NCBI GenBank assembly: GCA_014885115.2 | Contig: WKLE02004436.1 | Span: 1 to 59,702 of the forward strand | DNA from: Asterionellopsis glacialis | Lineage: Eukaryota > Bacillariophyta > Plagiogrammaphyceae > Rhaphoneidales > Asterionellopsidaceae | DNA length: 59,702 bases | Direction: 5' to 3' | Part shown: positions 9,340 through 19,007 of the stretch, one piece after another | Numbering within the stretch: position 1 is the stretch's first letter | Layout: every line of letters begins with the position of its first letter | The notes under the pieces: model-generated | Databases searched by the model: none | What the model was told of the DNA's origin: nothing | What the model saw: only the letters and a program-made list of their open reading frames with translations | Translations under genes and position numbers: made by a program

Positions 9340-10635
9340 ATGTCTGACGATCGTAGACGATCCCGTAGTCGATCAAGAGAACGCAATGAAGGACCACCCT
9401 ATGGTGGTGGTGTTGCAGTAGGAGGAGCAGCTCCTCCTTCCATGGTCTACAACGCTCCTCCCGCGGGCGCACTTCCTGGGTTACAACCTCAAATTCCAGG
9501 TGTACCGAATGTCTTGTTGAATGCACAACAGGCAGCCCAAGAAAAAATCAATCGCGAATTATTTGTGGGTAATACACCTCCAGGTACAACAGAAATGTTG
9601 TTGATGCAATTTTTAAATGGTGCCATGAGACGTGTAGGGTTATGCGATCCAAATGCAACACCCATTTTGAATTGTCGTGTCAATCAAAAATTTGCCTTTG
9701 TCGAATGTACGTCCGCCGAGGTTGCCAATAAAACACTCAACTTGAATGGCATTCCCTTTTTAGGTGCCTTGCTAAAAGTATCACGGCCATCGAAATATAC
9801 AGGACCACCGGTCGTAGCATCAACATGGCAACAATTGACAGGACAAGCCGTCCCCACCGATGCCATGATTGATTCCAATGCCGAAGATAAGGTTATGCGA
9901 GAATTATTTGTAGGCAATACAACTCCCGAAATGACAGAACAAATGTTGAAAGACTTTTTAGGCAATGCCATGGTACAGGTGGGATTGAATCAAACTCCCG
10001 GCAATCCTATTTTGACGTGTCGTGTCAGTGGTAAATTTGCCTTTATTGAATTACGTACCCGTGAGGAAGCGGCAAATGCCTTGAATTTGAATAACATTCC
10101 CTATTTGGGTGCTCAATTACGCGTTGGACGTCCATCGAAATATACAGGACCCATTACACAACATGGAAATTGGGAAGATATATTAGCCAAGTACATGTCT
10201 GGTGAATTGCAATTACCATCCCAAGGTGGTACCGGAGCTGCTGCCACAGTCCCTGCTCCAGCCACAGCCCCTGCTCCAGCCACAGCCCCTGCTCCAGGGG
10301 CAGGTATTCCTGCAGCTGCAGCTGCACCATCTGCACCTGCCTCACGTGTCGTGGAATTAAAGAATATGTTGTCCGAAGCGGATTTAGAAAATCCAGATGA
10401 ATATGAAGAAATTATGGAGGACACCAAGGGTGAATGCAGTCAATTTGGTGCTCTGAAAAATGTTATTATCCCACGCAAGGGTGAAGTGGGCATGACTAAA
10501 ATCTTTTTAGAATACATGACAACCGAAGATGCTGCCAAGGCTATTCAAGGTTTGGCCGGTCGTACCTTTGATGGACGCAAGGTAGCTGCCGCCTACTTTG
10601 ATGAAACCAAGTTTGCCAACAAGGATTATTCCTAA
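9340..10635 (+). CDS. U2AF large-subunit-like splicing factor with two RRM1-type domains and a UHM
   Basis: 431-residue single-exon protein. It begins with a short RS tract (RRSRSRSRER). Two RRMs follow at about 73-156 and 188-271, both opening RELFVGNT and ending in RPSKYTGP. Both resemble the first RRM of U2AF65 (FLN..M..VGL..GNPIL..RV..KFAF.E) and each other more than they resemble the canonical second RRM. A Pro/Ala repeat (about 300-325, PAPATA copies) leads to a C-terminal U2AF-homology motif domain, about 335-425, with the R-x-F loop at R408-T-F410. U2AF65 recognises the polypyrimidine tract and 3' splice site and recruits SF1 and SF3b155 through its UHM. Function as a 3' splice-site factor is therefore likely; the duplicated RRM1 layout makes it a variant rather than a plain orthologue. 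Confidence 0.88.
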   Translation: MSDDRRRSRSRSRERNEGPPYGGGVAVGGAAPPSMVYNAPPAGALPGLQPQIPGVPNVLLNAQQAAQEKINRELFVGNTPPGTTEMLLMQFLNGAMRRVGLCDPNATPILNCRVNQKFAFVECTSAEVANKTLNLNGIPFLGALLKVSRPSKYTGPPVVASTWQQLTGQAVPTDAMIDSNAEDKVMRELFVGNTTPEMTEQMLKDFLGNAMVQVGLNQTPGNPILTCRVSGKFAFIELRTREEAANALNLNNIPYLGAQLRVGRPSKYTGPITQHGNWEDILAKYMSGELQLPSQGGTGAAATVPAPATAPAPATAPAPGAGIPAAAAAPSAPASRVVELKNMLSEADLENPDEYEEIMEDTKGECSQFGALKNVIIPRKGEVGMTKIFLEYMTTEDAAKAIQGLAGRTFDGRKVAAAYFDETKFANKDYS

Positions 10636-11832
10636 AAAGAGCAAAAACAAGAAACAAGAAGAAGAAGAGACAACAAGATGAAGAAAATACCACCGAGATG
10701 ATCGAGAAGGGGTTCTCCAACAAAAGGGTAATGTCTCTTTGAACAGAAGGAAACAAAACTAAAAAGGATTTGTATTGGATGGGGGGAAAATCAAACATCA
10801 AGTTCATCATTTTCGTAAGAATTGTACTACCAATTGAGTTGAACACACACACATGGTGACAACTTTGATTGACTGAATAGTTGACTCGTTGATTTGAATG
10901 ATTATACATTACTTGATATTTATTTTATTTGACCCTTTTGCTCTACCCCCTCCCCCCCTCTTTTCTGTTTTTGTCTGCTCTTCTTCTGTTCCGTCTGTCT
11001 TACACATCATGATCAGGAATTACAGGTGGAAAGAAAATGGTATACATTATATACATCACGGCTTTACATCTCTTTCGTTTTTTCTGCTTTCCCTTCTTTT
11101 TTTGGTCTGTCTATCTTTTTTATTGATCAGGAAAATACGTTTGAGTACATCATGATGGTATTTGTCAAGTTATATATCAATGGCGCTGTCTTGATATTTT
11201 AGATGGGTTTGTAAGTCTGCTTACACCAGGTGACATTGCACATGCCAACCCGATAGTTGATTTTGTTTCCTTCAACATACCTTTCATCTGCTCTCCCTCC
11301 CTCCCTCGCTTCGTTTCCTGCTACTGCTTTAAAGCCCGCAGAAGAGTACTCTCCACATCGGAAGACGTATGATGCGCAATACAGTAAACGGTATGAATGG
11401 CTTCTTTTCATTATTTGTACATTCACCTTTTCTTTGTCTTTTTCCTCGTCACAATCATGTTTGTAAAGCAAAAGAAAAAAAGTTACGTCATTTTTGTCAT
11501 TCTATACAAATTCTACGAGGAAGCTGAATACAGTATGGTGAATCCTTCAGACACGTCAAGCAAATATTCTGTGGACAAGTTGACTGCCACGTCCCGACCT
11601 TTGGTGTATTATCAGTAGGACTTGTCCGCCATTGTTTGAAGTGCGATGAATCAATGGCACACCCCAAAACTAATCTCGTCCATCAATCAGTATGCAAAAG
11701 TTCAACCCCCAAAATTAGTCCACCAAAACAACAATCAGCAACACGAGCGAACTGTCACATGTAACAAAACTTGGAAAAGATAAAGATAGATCTTACTGTA
11801 ACAACTCTCTATATTGCATGTGCCATATTTAT
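10636..11832. other. Convergent intergenic region
   Basis: About 1.2 kb between two genes pointing at each other, so mostly 3' UTR and terminator sequence. Rich in pyrimidine runs around 10930-11130. Short frames here have no coding character. No RNA gene seen. Confidence 0.5.
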
Positions 11833-13581
11833 TTACATTGTGTCAAAGTCTGTATCTTCATTTTCTTCCATAATAGCAGTATTAGCTTGTTGTTGTTCAT
11901 CGGCTTGAGACATTAAAGGGGATGTATCAGTCTGCTGCGTGGATGACGACGATGCATCATCTTCCGAAGGAGGCCCACTGTGTTGTGGATGATGACCCTG
12001 ATTTAAAACACCCTCCTTGACACCACCACCATTGGGCCAAAAACATGCATACCCCATTTGTGATAATCCTGCAGGACGTGATGACCTACCCGTAATGGTA
12101 TCAACCACCATTTCAGTCCGATGTGTAGATGTGGATGGTGTATAGGTTTGTACCTTTTGATCAATTTTATAAAATAATTTGAATGGTTCAATAGGTGCCA
12201 ATGCATTGATTGCCGTTTTCATGGCCCATGGAGGAATTCCACCAGGACGTGCATGGGCACACAAGGCAAAACGTGTTTTGTTTGGATCATCTGGATCACG
12301 TGAAATAAAATTAGCACCTCGTAAGGCATGTGCACGACAACCACTATCCTTCCCCTCCAAGGGTACATCTGGATGGTCCACAGCTTGATTTACAACCACT
12401 TGTGTCCCATCACGTAACCATCGATGATGACAAAAGGTTACAAAATCTCTGGGTTGAATAAATAAAATTTTAGGTGTTTGTCCCCACGTAATTTTCGAAT
12501 GGGGTGATATTTCTTCCACATCACGATGTTTCACCACCAAGTCATTGTAATCCGGTAAATGATCCTCTTGTGACAGATACTCACAAACATCTTCTAATGG
12601 CGCATTAATCGTTGCAAAGACCTTAATACATGGATACTCCTCTTCATCATTGGGGGATGCCTCCTCACCTCGTGAATCCTTCATATACTACAATGGTATG
12701 ATTATTATCATTATTGAATGAATGAGGGTCGTTTGAATACAATATGAGAATACAATAATATCATAATTAACCAACAACAAGGTGGTTCACATTTAGCCTC
12801 AATGAATGTATCTTACCTTTAAATAACATCGAATCGTATTGTTTGGGTTGAATTTCTTTCGTAGATATTTTTGACAAAAAACTTCTGTCCAACCATCCTT
12901 TTCACCATCTTCTTCGAACAATATTTTTTCAGCCCATTTCTCTACATCTGAACCAATCCTATCAAATTCACGTTGTCGCATTCGTCGATGAACCATTGCA
13001 CTTAAACCACCTTCTGCTGTACCATGTTGTGTATCTCCTCCAATACCACCACCACCATCTGTACCACCCATGTTACCTTTCATTTGACGCATTTCTTGTC
13101 GCAAGGCCGCCATTTCTTCACGAAGCATTTTAAGTTCTTGTAATGTTTCCATCATGGTTTCATCACGCGTTGGTGGTCGTTTTCGCATGGTCGTAGACGA
13201 TTGCTCTTGTTGAGACCTTGATAATTCATTCCCTTGAATACCATAATATACACCTATTCCAAACTGATCAATGATTTGTTGTGTATCAATAGTAGGTAAC
13301 TTGGGTCTAGGTTTTTTGGTTCGTGTTGAAACTTCAATGGTGGCTAATTCACTATTCTTCTTGTCCCTCCGTGTGGTTGTAGTGGACAACGCTGGGATGG
13401 ATCGTGTAATTGTACTTGAAAGGGATGTTACAATTGCATGTCGTTCCAAAAAATGATTTGAATGTACTCCAGGAGTATACAGATTTATCAAAAATAGTGT
13501 CATACAAAATGATTTAGATGTCAATGTACGTAAAGGATTCAATCCTGTCGTCATTGACTTGCTGACTTGTAATTTCGTCAT
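11833..13581 (-). CDS. START-like lipid-binding domain protein, two exons
   Basis: Two exons. Exon 1 runs 13581-12817 (ATG 13581; the frame opens further upstream only with GTG). The intron is 12688-12816 (129 bp, donor AAG|GTAAGA, acceptor TTGTAG|TAT, phase 0). Exon 2 is 12687-11833. The spliced product is 539 residues. Exon 1 encodes an N-terminal region with a short hydrophobic stretch, then a coiled coil rich in Met, Glu and Arg (about 145-175) and a Gly-rich patch. Exon 2 encodes a START/polyketide-cyclase-like fold (KVFATINAPLEDVCEYLS, TWGQTPKILFIQPRDF, NFISRDPDDPNKTRF). START domains bind sterols or phospholipids in a hydrophobic cavity. The Ser/Gln-rich tail is disordered. Ligand unknown; assignment is by fold pattern. 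Confidence 0.75.
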
Positions 13582-14546
13582 GATGAAAAAATTCAATCTA
13601 TTCAAATTTTCTAAAGATATCGTCAACAAAAAGAAAACCCAACGAAACACTGCTCTCTATTTTCAATTAACCAAAAAAGAATAGTGTCGACCTCGCTAGA
13701 GAACAAGGAGAGAGAGAGCAATCTAGAGTGAACAACAACCTTTGTACACACAAATACAAACACGACACATGCAATGGAAAAGTGTTGTCGTGTTGCTACG
13801 CAATTCCTCTTAGCTATGGATTTTTTTCTTGTTCCACAAGAGAGACAAAAAGAAAGAGGGAACAAGACTTGCGCATCAACAAAAAAGTGTGTCTGCACCA
13901 GTCAGCGTGTACATGTTGTTGGGCAGGCGTCTTTTTCACATAAATACTGGTACATTAAAAACGCTAGTTGAAATCAATATGAAGGAACCCGGATAAGTGA
14001 TTGGTAAAAATAATACGTTCATTTCTACAAATGGAGATAGTTCAACTTGGACCTCAACGTACAACTGGCTATCCGTCTGTCTTCCACAATGCTGGGGAGA
14101 CGGACAGAGAGACCATCATTCAGTGAAACCCCAATTTATTAATTTTCTACGCACCATTATACCATTTTCAATATTTTTCAGTTACAGACAGTATCAGGTA
14201 CCTGTACGAGTACTTTTGTACCTTATATTTGTGCAGGTACGTACAAGTAGTCCTTTAGAGAGAGACAGACAGTTAAAGTACCAGGGGTAACTAAATTTGG
14301 ACTTAAGATTTCTGGGGTTTAAAAGGCCGGACCATAAAATGAGAACGCCGTCAAGACATGAAAAAGAAAATGAGAACCCCACCCTTCATGCCATCACTAA
14401 TTGTGTCACGTGCAAACTCCATGTACTACATTCTTTCCCTTTATCGAAGACCATTCCAACAACCAGTTGTATTACAACGTTAATCTAATTGCGTATAACC
14501 TGATTTACACTTACAAATAAAAAACTAAAATCTTTAAACTTACAAG
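13582..14546. other. Intergenic region upstream of the first membrane-protein paralog
   Basis: About 965 bp, no credible gene. It contains a CAGGTACCTG palindrome (14195-14204) and, upstream of the next gene, two GAGAAC motifs (14341 and 14372) that recur in front of the second paralog. Confidence 0.5.
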
Positions 14547-15275
14547 ATGGTGGTAACATACCATGCGACTGTTGAACTCGAAGAAGGTGTTGGTACTTCG
14601 CATGATAGCAAAGAAAAAGATAAAAAATTGGAAAAATGTAAAGTCGACACGTCCGAAGAAGATAAAAAAAAGAAGAAGAAGGAAACAGAGGAAACAGAGG
14701 AAACAGAGGAAAAATTTAAAGTCGACACGTCCAAAGAAGCCCAAATTATTCGAGAAATGATTCACCATGAGAATCAATATGTTAATGATCGAATGGGTTG
14801 GTTTGGTACACTTCAAGGTCTTCTCTGGGCATCTTTAGGTTTACTGCTCCAGGCAGATGCATATTATAAAGACATACCTGATAATAATGGAGGTAACTCT
14901 CCAAACAATACGGGAGAGGAGGATAACTGTCCAGTTGATATTAAAAAAATTCTTAAGGCCGTTGCTTTCTTGGGAATAATGGCATCCATTCATACTTATT
15001 TCACCATTCGAAATGCAGGCTTCGCTATCTCCAAGCTTGCAGAGAATCGCCAGGGTGAAGGCATAACTGGTTACCAACCCTACGACCATCCCTGGGAGAT
15101 TTGCAGGTGCGGAACGAGTTATTGGAAATGCAAGTGTTGCACATGTACTTCGAAGGGATGGCGTGAATGGTTTAGCTGGATTTATTACCCCTTTCCGCAA
15201 ATTTTATTGCCACAATACATCATGCCATTGGTCTTCACCCTGGTATGGAGTGTAGCGCTGAGAAGTATTAAGTGA
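14547..15275 (+). CDS. Small membrane protein, paralog 1 of a tandem pair, function unknown
   Basis: 242 residues. A highly charged Lys/Glu N-terminus (about 20-65) carries three ETE repeats and a duplicated KVDTS(E/K)E motif, coded by near-identical 23-bp blocks 78 bp apart (14639-14661 and 14717-14739). Then comes a conserved block IIREM..EN.YV..RMGWFGTLQGLLWAS.GLLLQ (about 70-108) containing the first hydrophobic segment. A second segment lies at about 133-152 and a third near the C-terminus (about 220-238). A Cys-rich loop (RCG..YWKCKCCTCTS) lies between segments 2 and 3. The same core is present in the protein at 16358. I do not recognise the family with confidence. The EN..xxRMxWFxxLQG pattern recalls small two-helix membrane proteins of bacteria, but that is only a recollection. 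Confidence 0.75.
   Translation: MVVTYHATVELEEGVGTSHDSKEKDKKLEKCKVDTSEEDKKKKKKETEETEETEEKFKVDTSKEAQIIREMIHHENQYVNDRMGWFGTLQGLLWASLGLLLQADAYYKDIPDNNGGNSPNNTGEEDNCPVDIKKILKAVAFLGIMASIHTYFTIRNAGFAISKLAENRQGEGITGYQPYDHPWEICRCGTSYWKCKCCTCTSKGWREWFSWIYYPFPQILLPQYIMPLVFTLVWSVALRSIK
14639..14739 (+). repeat. Intragenic 23-bp direct duplication
   Basis: TAAAGTCGACACGTCC(G/A)AAGAAG occurs at 14639-14661 and at 14717-14739, 78 bp apart, with one mismatch. Between them lie three tandem GGAAACAGA-type units. The duplication repeats the KVDTS motif that starts the conserved core of this protein. Confidence 0.85.
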
Positions 15276-16357
15276 CGAGAATAATTCATTTATTTATTGG
15301 TACCATGTCGCAAACGTATATGCATGTTTTATATACTTTAAGAATACTACATCATTTGAACAAAATCTGACAAGTGTAAAAAAATTCTTTATGATTTTCC
15401 AAAGAAACATCAGCATTCCTTACCGTTTGATCTCGGAAGTTTCTACAGTGGTAAACATTATGAATGTAAATCAAAACAAGATCTAGTAGAACTACGCAAC
15501 AACAGCGCATAGAAAAATGCATCTTCATGATTCCCAACACACCTGCATGCACTTTATTTTCCCATATAAATAATATAACTTGGGTGTAAAGCAAAGCATA
15601 ACACAAGAAATTCCGTGCATGAATATCCCAACTTCATTTTAAACCTATCCAATAATATTGACACAAGCGTGTCCATACATTACTGAAAAAAACGTTTTTG
15701 CATCAGCTAGAAGCTATGCCTATGGCACGTTCATTCTCCCCATTTTCATGCAGGAGCAATATTGCCATCGGTCTCTTGTTGGAAAAACAAATGTTTGAAG
15801 TGTTAGGTCAAAGCAATGATTGAACCAACCACAGAGTTTCACATTTGGAAGCAAGCACTTCATAGCTGATAAGAAATATTAATAAAGACTATCATTTATT
15901 TGGTTGAGTACTGTAGTTAGTAAGGTTGCGTGTGAAGAATAAGAATGGTGCCTACCCAGGCACCGTTATACCGATTTCAGAAGAACAAATAAGGTAGGAC
16001 CTACCACCCGAAGTAGAACCAAAGGTTCCTGGTGGCTTCAATACTAGCTGTACTGCATCAAAAAGTGATCATAGACAGGCAGACAGTCCCTGTGCTCTTT
16101 AAGCAAAATAACCGGTATCCTGATTCTGGGGAACTTGGATTTCCTGGGGTACAGACAGTGAATGAGAAGCGCCCCCTCTGCTCGAAAATGAGAACTCTCC
16201 CTTGACCATTTTTTCCACCTTGTTCTATTTACAACAGTGTTGAGAACTCGATATGCATTTTTCTTTACATGCGACCATTGAAGCAACGAGCAGTTGTGCA
16301 TGAGAACATACTACAAGATCTTTCGACACTCTCTTCATCATACGTATCTGATTTGCA
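15276..16357. other. Intergenic region between the two membrane-protein paralogs
   Basis: About 1.08 kb, AT-rich, no credible gene. The last 200 bp resemble the upstream region of paralog 1 (GGGG-rich patch, ATGAGAA(C/G) elements). This suggests the promoter was part of the duplication. GAGAACTC occurs at 16190-16197 and 16242-16249. Confidence 0.5.
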
Positions 16358-17050
16358 ATGACATTGAAGGCGACTGTCGGACTCGAAGTTGTCAACGACA
16401 GGGATCATCAGTATCTAACACTTATCAAAAAACATGAATCAAATGCTACAGATCAACAAGTTTGTAATCTTATTGAACAGGCTAAAGACGAAGCAATACG
16501 CAACCAATACTTAAAAGGTATCGCCATGGACTTTTGGGTGTCTATTTCACAAATTGAAGAACCGAATAGAAGCATATTTTTGAACCAACCTAATATTCGA
16601 ATCGACAATGTTACTCTTGAAAAGGGTACACACCTATTGAAGCTTCAAGCAAAAAGCTTTTGCAACCAGGATGGAATATTTATTGTCGATACTTCTGAAG
16701 AATCTAAAATCATCCGAGAGATGGTCTACAAGGAAAATGAATACGTCGATAATCGTATGGGTTGGTTTGGTACACTTCAAGGTCTTCTTTGGGCATCCAT
16801 AGGTTTACTACTTCAAATTGAAGGGGATGACTCCTCTGGTATTATCAAAATCATGACAGTTCTTGTTTGCTCGTTGGGGATAATGACATCATTTGCTACC
16901 TACCATACAGTATGGTATGCCGGTGTTGCGATAGACGATCTAGTAAAGAATCGCAAATACGAAGGCGTCATAGGCAAATATGACTTCGACACACCAAGGG
17001 AAAAAATTTCAAGCACATCACACACTGTAACAGAACCCACTTTATTATAA
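16358..17050 (+). CDS. Small membrane protein, paralog 2, probably missing its last membrane segment
   Basis: 230 residues. The N-terminal half (about 1-105) differs from paralog 1 and has no recognised motif. Residues about 110-190 repeat the shared core: VDTSEESKIIREM, RMGWFGTLQGLLWASIGLLLQ (first membrane segment) and a second segment SLGIMTSFATYHTVWYAGVAI. The frame ends at TAA 17048-17050. Directly across this stop, the -1 frame (17041-17106) reads a hydrophobic peptide containing AFILAWSVALGA. That matches the third segment of paralog 1 (VFTLVWSVALRS). So either a single-base loss truncated the protein, or the frame is shifted or spliced, or there is a sequence error. Function unknown. 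Confidence 0.75.
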   Translation: MTLKATVGLEVVNDRDHQYLTLIKKHESNATDQQVCNLIEQAKDEAIRNQYLKGIAMDFWVSISQIEEPNRSIFLNQPNIRIDNVTLEKGTHLLKLQAKSFCNQDGIFIVDTSEESKIIREMVYKENEYVDNRMGWFGTLQGLLWASIGLLLQIEGDDSSGIIKIMTVLVCSLGIMTSFATYHTVWYAGVAIDDLVKNRKYEGVIGKYDFDTPREKISSTSHTVTEPTLL

Positions 17051-17721
17051 TTGCATTCATTTTAGCGTGGTCGGTGGCACTTGGTGCTGTGTGTGTAATT
17101 TTATAAGAAGTTAATTAACCCAAATTCATTTTAAACTGATTTGTCTGGAAAACACTGAAAACTTTTATCAACTTTGTCCAAGAATGCTCCCATATTTTTC
17201 ATCCATCTGTTTGTACTTCAGATCAAATATTGTTCATAGAAAAGAACTTGCACACATATTGAAATTAATATTGCAGGTGCATAAGAGAGTGAGGTACGTA
17301 GTTGAGTTTCCAGATACCCTAGAGCTATACAATCGCAAAGACCTTCAAATAAATCACTGTCTTTTGAGGACAAATTCTTATTCTAAAATCCCGTTCTTTA
17401 CCTTTAGACCGCAGAACATTGATTTGTTTCGTATCCAAATTGGAAATAAAAGAGCTTCTGCAAAGCACCATATGCATTGCAGCAAGTAAAATATCTCATT
17501 TCTTTTCAAAATTCCTTTTCTATGCGAAATAGCTCATATCATCTCAAAATTCCTTTTCCATGCGAAATAGCTCATATCATCTCAAATTCCTTTTCTATGC
17601 AAAAGAGCTCATTTCATCTGTTTGCAATAGTGAAAAATCAAGAGCTTCTTTACGGTAGCAAGCTTAGTGACGATTGAATGAAATACATTCTGGAGAGTAC
17701 AACCGTCAACTGAAGTCTTCT
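17051..17721. other. Intergenic region with a short tandem repeat
   Basis: About 670 bp. It begins with the out-of-frame tail of paralog 2 (to 17106). The only other structure is the tandem repeat at 17490-17620. A 101-codon frame (17184-17489) shows no coding features. Confidence 0.5.
17490..17620. repeat. 38-bp tandem repeat, about three and a half copies
   Basis: Unit AGCTCATATCATCTCAAAAT followed by TCCTTTTCCATGCGAAAT. A divergent copy is at 17490-17530, a full one at 17531-17568, a 37-bp one at 17569-17605, and a partial one to about 17620. Seen directly; no function evident. Confidence 0.85.
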
Positions 17722-18165
17722 TCAAATCTTCCCCTGCTTGGTTGTCGTGCCTATCAGTTGTGGATCACGTGCATTCCATTTGTCTGTACATTCTCTCCAT
17801 AATTTCACAAGACCCTGACACATTTCTTGCTTATGATCATTCCGTGCCAAACACCATTGTACGTCCAATGTTTGTTTTTCGCACTTGCGTTCGGATAAAA
17901 TTGCATCATCATTATGTTTTTTTCCGGCACCTTGATATACAAATACACCACCCGATGCACCCTTTCGTGCCTTGGCACGTGCTGCTGCTCTTTCTTTAGA
18001 TTCACCACCCATTACCTTTTGAGGGATATTATTCGTTTTGGGTGCTTGTTTCTTTTTTTTCTTTTTGATTTTCTTGTTCACCATGCTTTTCGTTTCGATG
18101 CTGGCAGTAGTAATGGCATCCTTTTGTTCATTTTGCTCTAGTTTGCCTTCATGGTTGTTATCCAT
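17722..18165 (-). CDS. Twin CX9C protein, COA4-like, probably of the mitochondrial intermembrane space
   Basis: 147 residues, ATG at 18165. A Lys-rich, disordered N-terminal half (KKIKKKKKK near 31-39, then Ala/Arg/Lys) is followed by a compact coiled-coil-helix-coiled-coil-helix module. It has C95-x9-C105 and C116-x9-C126, separated by ten residues (VQWCLARNDHKQEMCQ). Twin CX9C proteins are oxidised and trapped in the intermembrane space by the MIA40/ERV1 relay, and many assist cytochrome c oxidase assembly. The VQxCxA..xD...xCQ pattern is closest to COA4 as I remember it. Family membership is firm; the exact orthologue is not. Confidence 0.8.
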   Translation of the reverse strand: MDNNHEGKLEQNEQKDAITTASIETKSMVNKKIKKKKKKQAPKTNNIPQKVMGGESKERAAARAKARKGASGGVFVYQGAGKKHNDDAILSERKCEKQTLDVQWCLARNDHKQEMCQGLVKLWRECTDKWNARDPQLIGTTTKQGKI

Positions 18166-19007
18166 TGCTAAATTTTGTAATTCCTTTTTACTTGTCTCCT
18201 GGAAAAATTGCGAACTTTTCGAAAATCTTCAGTGAAAAATCAGCTTGACAAATTTGCCGATAAGATGGTCTTTTTGAATGCCCTCAACAGAACGTTGTTG
18301 TGCTCAACCTAATTCAGTCTCTATTGAGTTTGGATGTTACGATGGGTGCCGACAGTGCTTCACTTTTAACTTGTTTGTCAGTTTCAGGTTGTGTTGGAGT
18401 GGAAAGCACGAGTTTCTTTCTCGTTTTTCCCTCTCTCTTCTGTGTGAACCAAAAAAAGACGGGAGTGACATCATACACGAAATCATACGGCTGTTCCCAT
18501 GGGTAAGCGGCCAGACTTGTTGCGCTTCCCACCTTTCTTTGTCTCTCACAATCGCGTGGACGGACTGTGTCACGGACCGGGACTGGTTGCGGCGGCGCCG
18601 CCGTCGAGAGCTGGCCCCATTTTGATGAGTGCGTTGTACTTTTCTAGGAAAATTCTTTGGATGGAGAAGAAGCCGCTGCAAGAGAAGAAAAAGGTTGATG
18701 TACTTGTCATTGGCGCTAAAATTCATAAACAAAACCACTGCAGTATCATTTTTTAAAGCTGTTTGAAAAACATGTATTTTGTCCATACACCCTGTGAGAG
18801 GCATCTGGATCTACCAATCAAGTCAGAACTGGAACCTCTCGGAGTCGCCCAAAAGACACTGCATCGTCAGCGGCGGCGCCCTGAAAATGCCGAAGAACAA
18901 TCATCAACGCCGCCGCAAAAATACATTTCTCTCATCTCATTTTTTGATCAGAGAAAAATAACACAACCTTGCTTATTATTGGAAAGTATTATTGCTCTAC
19001 ATTTACT
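18166..19007. other. Divergent region upstream of the PhoD-like gene
   Basis: About 840 bp. It contains a perfect 12-bp palindrome GGCGGCGCCGCC (18591-18602) and a second CGGCGGCGCC block (18871-18880). Short frames in both directions show no coding features. The PhoD frame itself opens at 18969 with TTG, but its first ATG is 19008. Confidence 0.5.

Noticed and set aside
8912..9421. 169-codon plus-strand frame upstream of the splicing factor
   Set aside because: Overlaps the true coding start in another frame, has no domain or compositional coding signal.
15352..15606. 84-codon minus-strand frame between the paralogs
   Set aside because: Short, no motif, no counterpart near the other paralog.
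17480..17680. Possible CRISPR-like array from the 38-bp repeat
   Set aside because: Copies are contiguous with no spacers, and the genome is eukaryotic; it is a simple tandem repeat.
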